From Comamonas sp. JUb58 (GTDB lineage Bacteria; Pseudomonadota; Gammaproteobacteria; Burkholderiales; Burkholderiaceae_C), in the NCBI RefSeq assembly GCF_004364775.1, contig NZ_SOAL01000008.1, positions 124,001 to 188,000 of the forward strand: DNA of 64,000 nucleotides, in the 5' to 3' direction. The notes under the pieces are model-generated. The model saw only the letters and a list, made by a program, of their open reading frames with translations, did no database searches and was not told where the DNA came from. The number at the start of each line of letters is the position of its first letter. Position 1 is the stretch's first letter. Below, piece after piece: positions 8,963 through 16,290 of this stretch. Both the position numbers and the translations under genes were made by a program.

Positions 8963-9098
8963 AAGTTCCTTGGATGGAAAGATAGAAAAATCGAGGCTTC
9001 CAAGGTATGTAGAACGAGCCCGGAAAAGTGTTCATTTATTTTTGAAGGGCGGGGCCGATGCGCTGCAGCCTCGTGCCAGAGGGCCTGTAAGCCAAGCC

Positions 9099-10106
9099 TC
9101 AGGCGGCCTCGATCACCACCAGCCAGCCGCGCTGGTATACGCGCACGGTGATCGGCAAGGTCGCTGCCAGCGCATCAAAGGCGCGGTCGCTGTCGTCCAG
9201 CGCATAGTTGCCATACACCCGCAGCGCAGCGGCCTGGGGGCTGATGCGGATAAAGCCCCGGCGGTAGGCGCGCAGCGCCTGCACCACCTCGCCCAGGGGC
9301 TGGTTGTGCACTTCGAGCATGCCGCGCTGCCAGGCGGCTTCGGCCTGCGGGTTGCGGTCATCGGTCTCGATGGACATGCTGTCAAAGCGCGCGCTATGGC
9401 CTTCCTCCAGCACCTGGCTGGCACCGGCCTCGGTTGTCAGGCGCGTGGCGTGCTCCAGCATGCCGACGCGGGTGTAGGTCGCTTCCAGCCGTACAGAAAA
9501 ACGGGTGCCCAGCGCCTGGGTGCGGCCATGCCGGCTCAGCACCTCAAAAGGTGCCAGGCCGTCGCTGGCGGGCCGGGCCTGCACCAGCAGCGCACCCTGG
9601 CGCAGCTTGACCTGGCGGCGGCCCTCAGAAAAGTCCAGGTCGACTGCAGAGCGGGCATCCAGCAGCAGCTCGCTGCCATCGGGCAAGCTGAAGGCATGGC
9701 GCTCTCCCGTGCTCGTGCGCAGATCAGCCGTGATATGGCGCCAGGGCGTTTGGCGGTCCGCCAGCAGCAGCGCGCCGGCTGAGACACCGCCCAGGGCCAG
9801 TGCACCGCTCAGCATTCGCCGCCGGCTGCTGCCCCGGCGCTGGGCATGGGCCAGCGCCTGGCCCATGACATCGCCCATGGGGGGCGCGGCATCCTGGGGG
9901 CTGACCAGGGCACGGGCCGCGCCAAACTGCGCATGCAGACTGCCGCTAAGGCGTTGCCAAGTGGCCTGGTGCTGGGGATGGGCGGCCAGCCAGGCGCGGT
10001 GGCGGGCCTGGTCGGCCTCTGTCATGGCGCCCGAGTGGAACTGGACCAGCCAGTCCACCGCCGCCTCGCTGACCGGGTCCAGCCGGGGTTCGATCGGCGC
10101 GCCCAT
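9099..10106 (-). CDS. fecR: FecR-family anti-sigma/signal relay protein
   Basis: A 335-residue single-pass inner-membrane protein: an N-terminal DUF4880-type cytoplasmic segment (EAAVDWLVQFHSG near residue 14), one helix at about 98-118, a periplasmic FecR domain (about 130-230) and a C-terminal domain that in the family binds the receptor's STN domain. In this system FecR passes the ligand signal to the partner sigma factor. Its start overlaps the stop of the sigma factor gene (TGATG), typical of fecIR pairs. The receptor gene follows after 136 bp, a space that should hold the FecI-dependent promoter, though I could not define it. Confidence 0.9.
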   Translation of the reverse strand: MGAPIEPRLDPVSEAAVDWLVQFHSGAMTEADQARHRAWLAAHPQHQATWQRLSGSLHAQFGAARALVSPQDAAPPMGDVMGQALAHAQRRGSSRRRMLSGALALGGVSAGALLLADRQTPWRHITADLRTSTGERHAFSLPDGSELLLDARSAVDLDFSEGRRQVKLRQGALLVQARPASDGLAPFEVLSRHGRTQALGTRFSVRLEATYTRVGMLEHATRLTTEAGASQVLEEGHSARFDSMSIETDDRNPQAEAAWQRGMLEVHNQPLGEVVQALRAYRRGFIRISPQAAALRVYGNYALDDSDRAFDALAATLPITVRVYQRGWLVVIEAA

Positions 10107-10669
10107 CAGGCGCTCAGGCCATCGGTCAGTGCACGCGCTGCCGGACGTGCGGGCGGGGTGATGCCCGCATCCTGCCGCGCCAGGGCCAGCGCAATGCGGC
10201 GAAAGCCCTCGGCCATATGACGCCGCACAGTGCTGTGCGAGATACCCAGTCGCTCGGCGATGGCTTCATAACCCAGGCCATCGAGCTGGCTCAGCAAAAA
10301 GGCCTGCTGTGCAGCCAGCGGCAGGCCATCGAGTGCATGGGCGACATGGGCCAGTGTTTCCTGCAGCACGGCCAGCTCCTCGGGCGAGGGCATCAGCGGC
10401 TCAGGCTGGGCGCCCAAGGCCTCCAGGTAGCTGCGCTCCAGATCGCGGCGGCGCCAGTGGTTGATCAGCAGCCGCTTGGCAATGGTGGTCAGAAACGCAC
10501 GCGGCTCACGGATCGCATCAGCGGGTGTTGTGCTGGTCAACACGCAAACAAAGGTGTCGGCCGCCATGTCCTGCGCATCGGCCGCATTGCCCAGCCGGTG
10601 CTGCAGGCGCTGCTGCAGCCATTGGTGGTGACCGGTGTAGAGAAGCTGGACGTCGGAAGTGGCAGACAT
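10106..10669 (-). CDS. fecI: FecI-type ECF sigma factor
   Basis: A 187-residue ECF sigma factor. Region 2 runs from about residue 8 (LLYTGHHQWLQQRLQHRLG, then ADAQDMAADTF) and region 4 near the C-terminus has LGYEAIAERLGISHSTVRRHM. The frame is open far upstream, but alignment in memory with E. coli FecI puts the start at the ATG at 10669. It is expected to transcribe the siderophore receptor operon when FecR signals. A near-perfect Fur box lies about 40 bp upstream, so iron repression acts on the regulator genes. Confidence 0.9.
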   Translation of the reverse strand: MSATSDVQLLYTGHHQWLQQRLQHRLGNAADAQDMAADTFVCVLTSTTPADAIREPRAFLTTIAKRLLINHWRRRDLERSYLEALGAQPEPLMPSPEELAVLQETLAHVAHALDGLPLAAQQAFLLSQLDGLGYEAIAERLGISHSTVRRHMAEGFRRIALALARQDAGITPPARPAARALTDGLSA

Positions 10670-10707
10670 GGAGGGCGCTAGGAAACAGCCGGATAAACCG
10701 ATGCATT

Positions 10708-10722
10708 TGAGAATTATTCTCA
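10708..10722 (-). promoter_or_regulatory. Fur box upstream of the sigma factor gene
   Basis: TGAGAATTATTCTCA is a perfect 7-1-7 palindrome that differs from the Fur consensus TGATAATNATTATCA at one position per arm. It lies about 40 bp upstream of the fecI-like start, where Fur would repress the gene in iron-replete cells. Confidence 0.8.
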
Positions 10723-10820
10723 TTTTAAAACTGTTTCCATACGTGTGTAAAAGTACCTCTGCGTTTTGGGCGTTGTTATACAGCGACAGTCCCAGCGGCC
10801 CGCGCAAGCTGCCTATGCAA

Positions 10821-10841
10821 AGACCGCCCTGAAGGCGGTCT
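10821..10841. terminator. symmetrical hairpin, possible terminator
   Basis: AGACCGCC and GGCGGTCT form a perfect 8-bp stem with a 5-base loop. There is no strong T run on either side, so it may be an inefficient terminator or a structural repeat. It lies between the Fur-controlled fecI promoter and repeat element A. Confidence 0.4.
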
Positions 10842-10870
10842 GTGTGGAGTTGCTTTGGGGTGAGCGATAG

Positions 10871-11030
10871 GGACCCTCTGCAGAACCCTCGCCTAGTGGC
10901 ATGGACGTGGATCGGGACGAGACGCAAGGCGTCTTTTGCAGTCAATAGCGAGCTATTGACAAGGAAGACAACGCAGCGGATCGCCCGAGACCGCGTTCAG
11001 GACAAGGCAGGGAGTTTTGCAGAGGGTACC
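10871..11030. repeat. palindromic intergenic element, copy A (long form)
   Basis: A 160-bp element bounded by imperfect inverted repeats: GGACCCTCTGCAGAACCCTC at the left and the complement of GGAGTTTTGCAGAGGGTACC at the right. It holds internal hairpins (GACGCAAGGCGTC and AATAGCGAGCTATT). Copy B at 11887-11975 shares both ends and the core GGATCGCCCGAG but lacks about 70 bp that here sit between two GGATCG motifs. The structure is that of a small non-autonomous, REP/MITE-like element. It ends 15 bp from the stop of the Gly-rich protein gene. Confidence 0.65.
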
Positions 11031-11045
11031 TAGGCCCATGCTGGC

Positions 11046-11636
11046 TTAAATTCCCCCGCCGTTGCCACCCCCACTGTTGCCGCCATTGCCATTGCCACCG
11101 CTGCCCCCGCCACTGCAGCCGCTCAGAACAATCGCGCAGGAGGCGCCGACCGCCAAGGTTTGCCCTGCCGTGCAGGTGGAGCCCTCGGCGAGGCTGCCTT
11201 GGGTCAGTGTGAGGCCCAAGGTCAACGGACCACTTGTATTGTTGGTCAGCGTGTTGCTGGTATCGCTCAGGCTCAGGCTGCCGCCTGCTGGATTGCTCAG
11301 GCTGGCCGCAGCGGCCACCGCCTGGCTGGTCAACCAAGCGCCCGAGCAGGCGCCCACCACCAGGGCTGCACCAAGCAGCGCCGACAGGTGCTGGCCCGCC
11401 GCCGCCTTGCGCATGCGCCATGCCAGGCCACCAGCCAAAGCCAGGCTCAGCCCCATGACCCCCATGCCCGTCAAACCCGGCACTGCCGAGGGCGTGTTCA
11501 GCACCACGGGCAGGTAGTTCACATCCACCTGGCAAGCCGCCAACTGCGCCTGTGCCATGCCGGAGGACAAAAGCGCTGCCAGACCGCCAAGACAGGCGAG
11601 TGGTTTGTAGCGCATGGTGCTGGAGAAAAACGTCAT
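11046..11636 (-). CDS. exported protein with mid-protein exosortase-type sorting signal (midcut-by-XrtH-like)
   Basis: A 196-residue protein with a signal peptide ending SSGMAQAQ, a short segment, then a tripartite sorting signal in mid-sequence (about residues 49-76): a VPGLTGMG motif, a hydrophobic helix and a basic RMRK stop. A second helix (ALLGAALVVGACSGAWL) and a Ser/Thr/Gly-rich C-terminal domain with four cysteines follow, ending in a Gly/Asn repeat. Proteins of this design are described as midcut-by-XrtH, substrates of exosortase H whose recognition signal is internal. I chose the ATG at 11636 because AAGGGGG lies six bases upstream. No exosortase is in the window. The palindromic elements A and B flank the gene. 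Confidence 0.6.
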   Translation of the reverse strand: MTFFSSTMRYKPLACLGGLAALLSSGMAQAQLAACQVDVNYLPVVLNTPSAVPGLTGMGVMGLSLALAGGLAWRMRKAAAGQHLSALLGAALVVGACSGAWLTSQAVAAAASLSNPAGGSLSLSDTSNTLTNNTSGPLTLGLTLTQGSLAEGSTCTAGQTLAVGASCAIVLSGCSGGGSGGNGNGGNSGGGNGGGI

Positions 11637-11701
11637 AGAAGCCCCCTTGAGATGCTGCAAAAGGTAACATAACTTTGCCGAAAAATGCAGGCGTTGACAT
11701 T

Positions 11702-11716
11702 TGATAATTATTGGCA
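11702..11716. promoter_or_regulatory. Fur-box-like sequence
   Basis: TGATAATTATTGGCA matches the left Fur arm exactly and five of seven bases of the right arm. It lies 66 bp upstream of the midcut-type protein gene. It may link that gene to iron, or be a chance AT-rich match. Confidence 0.35.
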
Positions 11717-11886
11717 GAATGCCATGCTCACGGCATCTATGTCGCGGTTGGAGGCCCTTGTGTTTCTGCGCACAGACCTGTCTCTGTTGTGGTTTTCAAG
11801 ATGTTTTGATAGTCATTCCTTATATCAATTTTTGGGTGGTGTATATCTCAATGACAGGCTCTATCGCTGAAGTCGCTAACGTCGAG

Positions 11887-11975
11887 GGATGCGCTGCAAA
11901 ACCCTCGCCAAGCGGGATGGACGCGGATCGCCCGAGCCGCGTTCAGACCACGGCAGGGAGTTTTGCAGAGGGTCC
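11887..11975. repeat. palindromic intergenic element, copy B (short form)
   Basis: An 89-bp relative of copy A with ends GGATGCGCTGCAAAACCCTC and the complement of GGAGTTTTGCAGAGGGTCC, and the shared core GGATCGCCCGAG. The rest of the 11.64-12.10 kb gap holds the Fur-like site and a relatively AT-rich stretch in which I see no gene. Confidence 0.65.
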
Positions 11976-12104
11976 TTAGCCGTAGAACCATCGTTTCGGC
12001 CCCACGGCACTCTTTCTGAAGACAGCGCATTGATTGAGCAGAATAGGATCCTCTTATCCACTGCAGCGATGCAGTTCCTTTCATCCACCAACAGGAGTCA
12101 TCCC

Positions 12105-12317
12105 ATGAAAATCAGCGCACGCAATGTCTTGAGCGGCACCGTCATCTCCATCACACGCGGCCCCGTCTCTACCGAAGTCGTGCTGGAAATCGCACCTGGC
12201 GTGCAGATTGCCTCCAGCATCACCACCAACTCGGCCGATGCGCTGAAGCTGAAAGAGGGCGCCAAGGCTTATGGTGTGATCAAAGCCTCGTCGGTGATGA
12301 TTGGCGTGGACGAGTAA
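12105..12317 (+). CDS. molbindin, single-domain molybdate-binding (Mop/TOBE) protein
   Basis: A 70-residue protein consisting of one Mop/TOBE domain (MKISARNVLSGTVISI, TEVVLEIAPG, ITTNSADALKLKEGAKAYGVIKASSVMI). Such proteins assemble as hexamers that bind molybdate or tungstate in the cytoplasm as a store or buffer. AGGAG lies 8 bases before the ATG. It stands alone here, without modABC or a molybdoenzyme nearby. The length and residues match the family closely. Confidence 0.9.
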   Translation: MKISARNVLSGTVISITRGPVSTEVVLEIAPGVQIASSITTNSADALKLKEGAKAYGVIKASSVMIGVDE

Positions 12318-12371
12318 TAGCTAATTAGGCCGAGGCCAGGAACGCGTTGACCAGGTTCTTGTGGGCCTAGC

Positions 12372-13454
12372 TCAGCAGCGGCCCAACACCGATGTGGCAC
12401 AAAGCTGGCCTAAAAACGGCGCCAGGATGACGCCGGGGTGCGCCACCAAGGCGAACAAGCCGTCGATCTCTCCCACATAAGCGCAGAGCGGCTCGCCGTC
12501 CGTCGTCATCGGGCGCTGCGCGGCGGCGATGGAGATCAGAGCTGGCGCCACCGTAAGCCCCAACAGATGCGCAATGGCGTCAGCGCTGCGTGCAGCCAGA
12601 CCGGGGAAACCGCTTTCGGCATTGGCCGGGTAGTCCGCCGTGGACACCAGCCCACCGCCCAGCGATGGCCGAAGCTCCATGTCGTCTGCACAGAGAAGGT
12701 GGCGAAGGCCATGGGCCTCCGTGCGAAACCTCAGCACCACGGCAGGCGATGGGTGGATCGGAAGATGTACACCGGCTGTCGATGCAAGTGCTTGTGCACC
12801 CAAGCCATTGGCAAGCACCACGGTGTCGGCTGTGAGCCTTTGCCCGCCCACGCTGAGGCCCGACACGCGGCTGCCAGTGACCTCGACGGCATCGACCGTT
12901 CCCTGAAGAATGCTGGCGCCAAAGTCTTGCGCGCCTGCCAACAGCTGACGTGCAAAGGCGGCGGGCTCCAGTGCGAAATCGTCGGGGGCCCAGGCGGCAA
13001 GTGGCGGTGCCTCGGCGAGCATTGGCTCCTTGTCGCTGATCTGGGCGCGAAGCAGCCGCTCCATGCGCGTGCCGGCCGACTGGTGCTCCGCAATCATCGC
13101 TGCCGTTTCCTCTTCATTCGACAGCCAAAGCAGTGCACCGCGCGTTGCGATCGGCAAGGGGCCGAGCTGGCCTTCTAGAGCGGCGAACGCCTCCAAGGCC
13201 TTGAGCCTCAGCGCGAATGCGGCTGGGTTGTCTGAAGGGTTGCTTGCGCTGGCTCCCACCCAGCCGAAGGAGGAGGCGGTCGCCGTGCTGCGGCTATCAG
13301 GATCGCTCTCGACCAAGGTCACTGCAGCGCCGGCTTTGGCGAGGTTCCAAGCTGCCGACGCACCCATGACGCCACCGCCCACCACAATGACTTTGGCGCG
13401 ACCTGGGATGGATGGGGAATATGAGTTCAATAAAGGCGTAGGGGTGGAAGTCAT
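12372..13454 (-). CDS. FAD-dependent oxidoreductase (DAO/glycine oxidase-like)
   Basis: A 360-residue flavoprotein starting MTSTPTPLL. The dinucleotide-binding motif VVGGGVMGASAAWNLA lies near residue 25 and the closing motif PGVILAPFLGQL near the C-terminus, as in D-amino-acid/sarcosine/glycine oxidases. The substrate is unknown. No convincing Shine-Dalgarno precedes the ATG, and about 110 bp upstream lies the broken end of an IS3-family element, so the native promoter may have been lost. Base composition is less GC-rich than in flanking operons. Confidence 0.8.
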   Translation of the reverse strand: MTSTPTPLLNSYSPSIPGRAKVIVVGGGVMGASAAWNLAKAGAAVTLVESDPDSRSTATASSFGWVGASASNPSDNPAAFALRLKALEAFAALEGQLGPLPIATRGALLWLSNEEETAAMIAEHQSAGTRMERLLRAQISDKEPMLAEAPPLAAWAPDDFALEPAAFARQLLAGAQDFGASILQGTVDAVEVTGSRVSGLSVGGQRLTADTVVLANGLGAQALASTAGVHLPIHPSPAVVLRFRTEAHGLRHLLCADDMELRPSLGGGLVSTADYPANAESGFPGLAARSADAIAHLLGLTVAPALISIAAAQRPMTTDGEPLCAYVGEIDGLFALVAHPGVILAPFLGQLCATSVLGRC

Positions 13455-13566
13455 GGAAGGTGGGGAGGATGCCAAGCCAGATCTCGCTTCGTGCAGCGCT
13501 GGCGCAAGATGCAGGGAGCAGGCATCATCGCTTGGATATTTGCAAAGTCTTCAACCGCACATGCTA

Positions 13567-13690
13567 CTCGCCTCGGTGCTCTTGCACCATGCGTACGGCA
13601 CGCTCGCGTACCTCGGGTGAAAACTTGTTTGACTTCGTTATGGCTCAACCCTCTCAGAGTGTTGAGCCTCTTCCAAACCGGGGCGATTCA
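13567..13690 (-). mobile_element. left-end remnant of an IS3-family insertion sequence
   Basis: On the minus strand the sequence opens with an IS-like terminus TGAATCGCCCCGGTTTGG, followed by the N-terminal frame of an OrfA transposase (KSNKFSPEVRERAVRMVQEH) that ends at a TAG after only about 23 codons. The expected start ATG reads ATA. No OrfB or right end is present, so this is a decayed fragment. Confidence 0.75.
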
Positions 13691-13771
13691 AAAGCGGCTT
13701 TACCCGCTTGCCGCTAAGCTCGTTATGAGTGTTGCTGGCCGAAGAAAGCAGCTTTAGGTTGTCTGTGCGGG

Positions 13772-14239
13772 TTATAGCCCCAGTTCGGTGAGTCCTGGGT
13801 GGTCGTCAGGACGACGCCCAAGTGGCCAGTGGAATTTGCGATCCGATTCTTTGATGGGCATGTCGTTGATACAAGCGTAGCGACGGCGCATCAGGCCATC
13901 AGCCTCAAATTCCCAATTTTCGTTCCCGTACGAGCGGAACCAATTTCCTGCATCGTCATGCCATTCATACGCATACCGAACGGCAATACGGTTGCCCTCA
14001 TGCAACCAAAGCTCTTTGATGAGCCGATAGTCCAGCTCCTTCTTCCACTTTCTCTCTAGGAAGGCCTGTGCCTCCGCTCTACTGTGCGCGAATTCAGCGC
14101 GGTTTCGCCACTGGGTGTCCAGCGTATAAGCCATTGCCACCTTGGCTGCATCCCGGGTGTTCCAGCCGTCTTCGGCCAATCGCACCTTTTGGATGGCGGT
14201 TTCTCGGGTAAAGGGGGGAAGGGGTGGGCGCGTTTCCAT
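13772..14239 (-). CDS. DUF1348 family protein (NTF2-like fold)
   Basis: A 155-residue protein that matches the DUF1348 family over its length: [21 protein letters not shown] at the start, [36 protein letters not shown], and the C-terminal [13 protein letters not shown]. Members have an SnoaL/NTF2-like alpha+beta barrel and no proven reaction. It is divergent from a TetR gene, with two operator-like palindromes between them, and is therefore the likely main target of that repressor. Confidence 0.88.
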   Translation of the reverse strand: METRPPLPPFTRETAIQKVRLAEDGWNTRDAAKVAMAYTLDTQWRNRAEFAHSRAEAQAFLERKWKKELDYRLIKELWLHEGNRIAVRYAYEWHDDAGNWFRSYGNENWEFEADGLMRRRYACINDMPIKESDRKFHWPLGRRPDDHPGLTELGL

Positions 14240-14262
14240 GGTCTGAGCTCTTTCAAAATGAA

Positions 14263-14282
14263 TGTAGAACGATCTGTCTACA
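14263..14282. promoter_or_regulatory. TetR operator 1
   Basis: TGTAGAACGATCTGTCTACA has inverted arms TGTAGA/TCTACA and lies between the divergent DUF1348 and TetR genes. A copy differing at one base lies 37 bp away. Confidence 0.7.
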
Positions 14283-14299
14283 TGGGCAATACTAGCGCA

Positions 14300-14319
14300 T
14301 GTGGAACGATCTGTCTACA
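14300..14319. promoter_or_regulatory. TetR operator 2
   Basis: TGTGGAACGATCTGTCTACA is 19/20 identical to operator 1 and lies 8 bp upstream of the TetR start codon, so it would serve autorepression. Confidence 0.7.
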
Positions 14320-14327
14320 ATGAATGC

Positions 14328-14909
14328 ATGCCATCTGCAAAATTATCTTCAGACACCCTGCCTCCAAGAGAGCGCATCCTCGTCGCCGCCCATGCACTTT
14401 TCTACCAAGAGGGCATCCGAGCCACCGGCGTCGACAAAATCATCGAACAAGCTTCTGTTAGCAAGGTCACGTTCTATCGCCAATACCCCAGCAAAGATGA
14501 GTTGATTCGGGCTTACCTCGATTACCGACACCAAGGGTGGATTTTTTTGTTCAAGGGCAGCTTGGAGCACGAGTCCCGTGATGGAGCGAGCGCGACAGAG
14601 GCACTAATTCGTACTCTCAGGGGCTGGTTTAGTCAGACTCACTTTCGAGGCTGCGCTTTCCTGAATGCGGCTGCAGAGCTGGGGTCTACCGATCCCGGCA
14701 TTCTGGAAGTTGTGCGTCAGCATAAAAAGGAGATGGCATGCGTTTTGGATGAGCTGTTCAACAGCCACGCTGAGACTGCGGGCCAGTCGCTTTCGCTGGC
14801 CGTAGATGGTGCCATCGTGCATGTACAGATGGGCCAGCCACTTGAGGAAGTACTTGGAAACCTCAGAGTCGTCGTCGAAAGTTTGGTCGCTAGGAAAGGC
14901 TGCGTATGA
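14328..14909 (+). CDS. TetR/AcrR family transcriptional repressor
   Basis: A 193-residue regulator with the N-terminal TetR helix-turn-helix at about residues 13-60 (RERILVAAHALFYQEGIRAT, SVSKVTFYRQYPSKDELI) and a C-terminal domain of the YbiH/LmrA_YxaF type (GCAFLNAAAELG). I use the ATG at 14328; an upstream in-frame start at 14301 lies inside operator 2 and is unlikely. It most likely controls itself and the divergent DUF1348 gene. Confidence 0.87.
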   Translation: MPSAKLSSDTLPPRERILVAAHALFYQEGIRATGVDKIIEQASVSKVTFYRQYPSKDELIRAYLDYRHQGWIFLFKGSLEHESRDGASATEALIRTLRGWFSQTHFRGCAFLNAAAELGSTDPGILEVVRQHKKEMACVLDELFNSHAETAGQSLSLAVDGAIVHVQMGQPLEEVLGNLRVVVESLVARKGCV

Positions 14910-15780
14910 TTCCGACAGCTAAGCTGGTCATGGGTCCTTGCAGGCCGAGGCGCCCACTGAGCATTGAGTGACCCCTACTGACCGACTGACGACGGCTCGC
15001 CCCCATTGACTGCCAAGTCTGAACCGGACGCTCAAGGCGCGGCCCACAAGGTCGGCTGTGTGGTGCTGCATTCACAAGGGGACAGGCCCGGCTTCGGCCA
15101 TAAGCAGAGATTGAATACGACGTTGAACAAGCTTTCACTTGACGAGTTGCAAGAGAGTGCCAAAGTGGCAACTTACATCGCTTTGGAGTCTCGACGAAGA
15201 CTCCCGCCAACGGTGCCAATTACGCTCGGAACAATATAGGAGGACACCTGTATAGTTTTCGAGCTTTACGTGGTGCAAGAGCGTCCACTAGACGCAATTG
15301 TTCTCACACGCGCCAGAGTCAACATTTTTGAAGGACGTATCGAAGCGATGAATGTGTTCGACGAGGCGATAGACAAAGTCCTCGCGGAAGCTTCAAAGTA
15401 AAGACCGCTTAGGGTCGCAAGCCGTCATGGGAACGAGCTCAGCCAGCTGGCCAGATGCGTAGGATCTTTGCCCTAGCTGACATCGAGCAGTCCATTCTCA
15501 GAGCACGCTTGGATTGGCCTCTAGGATCTTTGCAAGAGTATGAGAATGGCTGGATCAACCGTTCTCACTGATTCTGTAAATGTCCTTGATCTACAAAGAC
15601 ACGAATTTGCAAGATCAATGAGACCCTAGCGCATCCTCCGGCCCAATAGGCGGCATAGCCGGGCTTGAATGGCTGGCCCGCAAGGGCTGCAGCAGCAATG
15701 CAAAGTGACTGCATCGGCCTGCTGTGGCGGTGGCTTGGCTTACACTCATCCGCACCTTTTCCAGCGAAGTGCGATCCCCC
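14910..15780. other. gene-poor, degenerate stretch
   Basis: About 870 bp without a convincing gene. Short protein-like frames in different phases suggest decay. One ends LQESAKVATYIALESRRR (stop at 15239). The next, after GGAGG at 15238-15243, reads QERPLDAIVLTRARVNIFEG to a stop at 15401 but lacks an ATG. Local GC content is lower than in the rest of the window. I see no RNA gene or clear promoter. Confidence 0.4.
15123..15401 (+). pseudogene. possible remnant of a small gene split by frameshift
   Basis: Two consecutive frames (about 15123-15239 and 15255-15401) have protein-like composition and could join by one frameshift near 15240. The second contains EAMNVFDEAIDKVLAEASK. I do not recognise the family. 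It could also be noise in a degenerate region. Confidence 0.2.
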
Positions 15781-16167
15781 GTGACTACCCAACACCTGAT
15801 TTCTGAAGCCGAACTGCGGGCATCGGCGGCCGAGGCGGCCCATCAACCGCGTTGCGCGGATTGCGCGCCATTGTGGCGACCGGGTTGGGAGTCCATTTCT
15901 GGCGCAGTGAGCGTCGACCATCTTGCGCCGCTTGGCGTCTTGGGCACCGAGGAGTCGTGGGAGCGCCTGGACGAGTTCCATCCCGATGGCACCAATCTGT
16001 GGTCCCCGGATGCACCCATCGCCCTGGGTTGGCACCCCTACACGCGTAGCAGCTTGTGGCGGTGCGCGCAGTGTTCGGGGGCGTTTCTGCGCTACACGGA
16101 GTACGGTGGCTATTACGTGGAAGAGCGCATACGGCCCTTGTTGGCGGATTTGATTGTGAATCCCTGA
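15781..16167 (+). CDS. conserved-looking hypothetical protein with paired cysteines
   Basis: A 128-residue protein read from a GTG at 15781 (VTTQHLISEAELRASAAEA). It contains CADC near residue 24 and CAQC near residue 99, which could bind one metal ion, and the aromatic-rich segments WHPYTRSSLWRCAQC and FLRYTEYGGYYVEERIR. Small proteins of this form occur in Burkholderiales by my recollection, without known function. The frame stays open to 15724, but the GTG gives a more plausible N-terminus. It stands alone. Confidence 0.65.
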   Translation: MTTQHLISEAELRASAAEAAHQPRCADCAPLWRPGWESISGAVSVDHLAPLGVLGTEESWERLDEFHPDGTNLWSPDAPIALGWHPYTRSSLWRCAQCSGAFLRYTEYGGYYVEERIRPLLADLIVNP

Positions 16168-16290
16168 GCATCTTGGAAAGGTAGCAGGGCTGAATTAGCC
16201 ATCCTCAGGTTTTGCCAGAGGATCTACTAAAAATTCCGAATTGTGCATCTGCAGCGAAATCATTCCAATAGAGCCCTCTAAAGGCGTTCT

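Noticed and set aside
6350-9151. A 933-codon open frame on the plus strand opposite the siderophore receptor
   Set aside because: It is the mirror of a GC-rich receptor gene with clear domains. Its translation is low-complexity Ala/Gly/Val with no recognisable domain.
10106-10945. A 279-residue version of the sigma factor
   Set aside because: The extra N-terminus reads through the Fur box and repeat-like DNA and has no counterpart in FecI-type sigma factors.
11160-11672. A 170-codon plus-strand frame opposite the midcut-type protein
   Set aside because: It is the antisense of a gene with a clear signal peptide, sorting motif and ribosome-binding site.
11889-12317. A longer start for the molbindin gene
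   Set aside because: It would begin inside repeat element B. The ATG at 12105 has AGGAG upstream and gives the exact Mop-domain length.
14890-15219. A 109-codon minus-strand frame in the degenerate segment
   Set aside because: It has no ribosome-binding site and no protein-like pattern, and it overlaps the TetR end and decayed frames on the other strand.
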